5,193 nucleotides of DNA from Thermoguttaceae bacterium (lineage in GTDB: Bacteria; Planctomycetota; Planctomycetia; Pirellulales; Thermoguttaceae), in contig JAQVID010000308.1 of assembly GCA_028695865.1 (NCBI GenBank), positions 1 through 5,193 of the forward strand, read 5' to 3'. The notes beneath the pieces were generated by a model, which was not told the origin of the DNA, did not search any database, and saw only the letters and a list, made by a program, of their open reading frames with translations. This document shows, one piece after another, positions 4,608 through 5,193 of the stretch. The first letter of the stretch is position 1. Every line of letters begins with the position of its first letter. The translations under genes and the position numbers were made by a program.

Positions 4608-5193
4608 TTATGGTTCGGGCAGAAGCGGCGGCTGGGAGTCCTTGGGGTCCAACGTTGGTACGTTTGAAGGCGGCACCGCGGCAGGTACCGCTTGTACCTG
4701 GCCTGGAGTCGCTGACTCTGTGGCGGGAAGCGGTACCAAACCGGTTTGCGACGATGCCCCACTTGTTTGAGGAACTTGCGATGTCTGCGGCTGTGTCTGC
4801 GGCTGCGACTGCGGCGGTTGTGTCTGTGCCGGCTGCGTCTGGCCCGGCTGCGACTGCTGCGCCGGATTCTGTGCCGGTTTATTACCCGACTGTTGGGGCG
4901 AAGCATATTCCGCGACCATCTGAACGAGTTTTTTCGCGTCGTCCGGAATGCCATTCATATAATAAGAATTAGCTTCGGATGGATTGATTTCCATGACGCA
5001 CCCGTCGAGCGAGACGCCCAGGAAGATACCACGGCTTTTGGACCAGGAGTATATTTCCGAGGTCAGCAGAATATCGGTCGAGGCTGAAGTTTGACGCCCG
5101 ACCGGACCTGCCGCGACATTGGCATCAGCCCCAATGGTAAATCGTCCGGCCAGCGCGGCTTCAACACTTCGTCGGGAGCAGAAGACGAGAATA
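4608..5193 (-). CDS. SYLF-domain (DUF500/Ysc84-like) protein with a Gln/Pro-rich C-terminal tail, 5' end outside the window
   Basis: On the minus strand the frame is open from 5193 down to the TAA at 4608-4610, giving a 194-residue C-terminal fragment. The ATG at 4992-4994 is internal, because clear family sequence lies upstream of it. The first ~75 residues read RFTIGADANVAAGPVGR, then TDILLTSEIYSWSKSRGIFLGVSLDG. This matches the conserved end of SYLF domains, where the usual form is like GAD-S-VAAGPVGR and EI-SYSRSRGLFAGVSL-G. SYLF proteins bind lipids (and actin in eukaryotes); bacterial members are mostly extracytoplasmic and poorly characterised. After the domain (ending around DDAKKLVQMVAEY) comes an unusual tail of about 97 residues. 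Its first half is Gln/Pro/Thr/Ser repeats (4767-4898) and its end is Pro-rich, with no predicted fold. Any signal peptide would be outside the window. The gene is convergent with the DUF1559 operon. No clear minus-strand terminator is visible; the repeat stem-loops lie downstream but lack T runs in this direction. Confidence 0.88.
   Translation of the reverse strand, partial: ILVFCSRRSVEAALAGRFTIGADANVAAGPVGRQTSASTDILLTSEIYSWSKSRGIFLGVSLDGCVMEINPSEANSYYMNGIPDDAKKLVQMVAEYASPQQSGNKPAQNPAQQSQPGQTQPAQTQPPQSQPQTQPQTSQVPQTSGASSQTGLVPLPATESATPGQVQAVPAAVPPSNVPTLDPKDSQPPLLPEP

Noticed and set aside
4463..4954. Arg-rich open frame of 163 codons on the minus strand
   Set aside because: It overlaps the SYLF gene in another frame and runs into the repeats. 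The Arg/Ser/His runs are what the Gln/Pro-rich codons give when shifted by one base.
4992..4994. ATG as the start of a 128-residue Gln/Pro-rich protein
   Set aside because: The same frame continues upstream with conserved SYLF sequence to the edge of the window, so this Met is internal.
4610..5087. Plus-strand open frames opposite the SYLF gene
   Set aside because: They are antisense shadows of the low-complexity tail, rich in Ala/Val or in Arg/Leu/Cys, with no start signals or family features.

Overview
The window looks like planctomycete DNA. It carries two paralogous DUF1559 proteins: a type IV prepilin-like N-terminus running into the PAVQAAREAARRM signature, a central DGTSNT motif and a C-terminal H-X9-DG motif. 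Families of these are strongly expanded in Planctomycetes. The second is followed by a small lipoprotein of the kind that often accompanies DUF1559 genes there. Base composition is near balanced by eye; the genus cannot be told from the sequence.

Layout: (1) 1-896, plus strand: the 3' part of an unrecognised protein, closed by a strong intrinsic terminator at 923-946. (2) 897-1185: a compact control region with a sigma70-like promoter, a leader of about 120 nt holding two possible stem-loops and a palindrome, and a perfect Shine-Dalgarno. (3) 1186-2397: DUF1559 protein A, with its own terminator at 2413-2441. (4) 2398-2703: a second copy of the same control region. (5) 2704-3873: DUF1559 protein B, with a lipoprotein gene (3888-4295) 14 nt downstream, probably as an operon. 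(6) 4296-4607: a convergent intergenic stretch with a terminator-like hairpin and two copies of a 100-bp direct repeat, each containing a strong stem-loop. (7) 4608-5193, minus strand: the 3' part of a SYLF-domain (DUF500/Ysc84-like) gene with a long Gln/Pro-rich tail, running off the right edge.

The most notable pattern is that terminator, promoter, leader, ribosome binding site and first ~60 codons form one duplicated module placed in front of two bodies that share only family motifs. A 77-nt segment across the leader end, ribosome binding site and first codons is identical in the two copies. The adjacent helix-coding DNA differs at many synonymous sites although it encodes the same protein. 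A and B are probably exported through a prepilin peptidase/type II-like route and displayed at the cell envelope; the lipoprotein would be a membrane-anchored partner of B. These roles are inferred from families and context.
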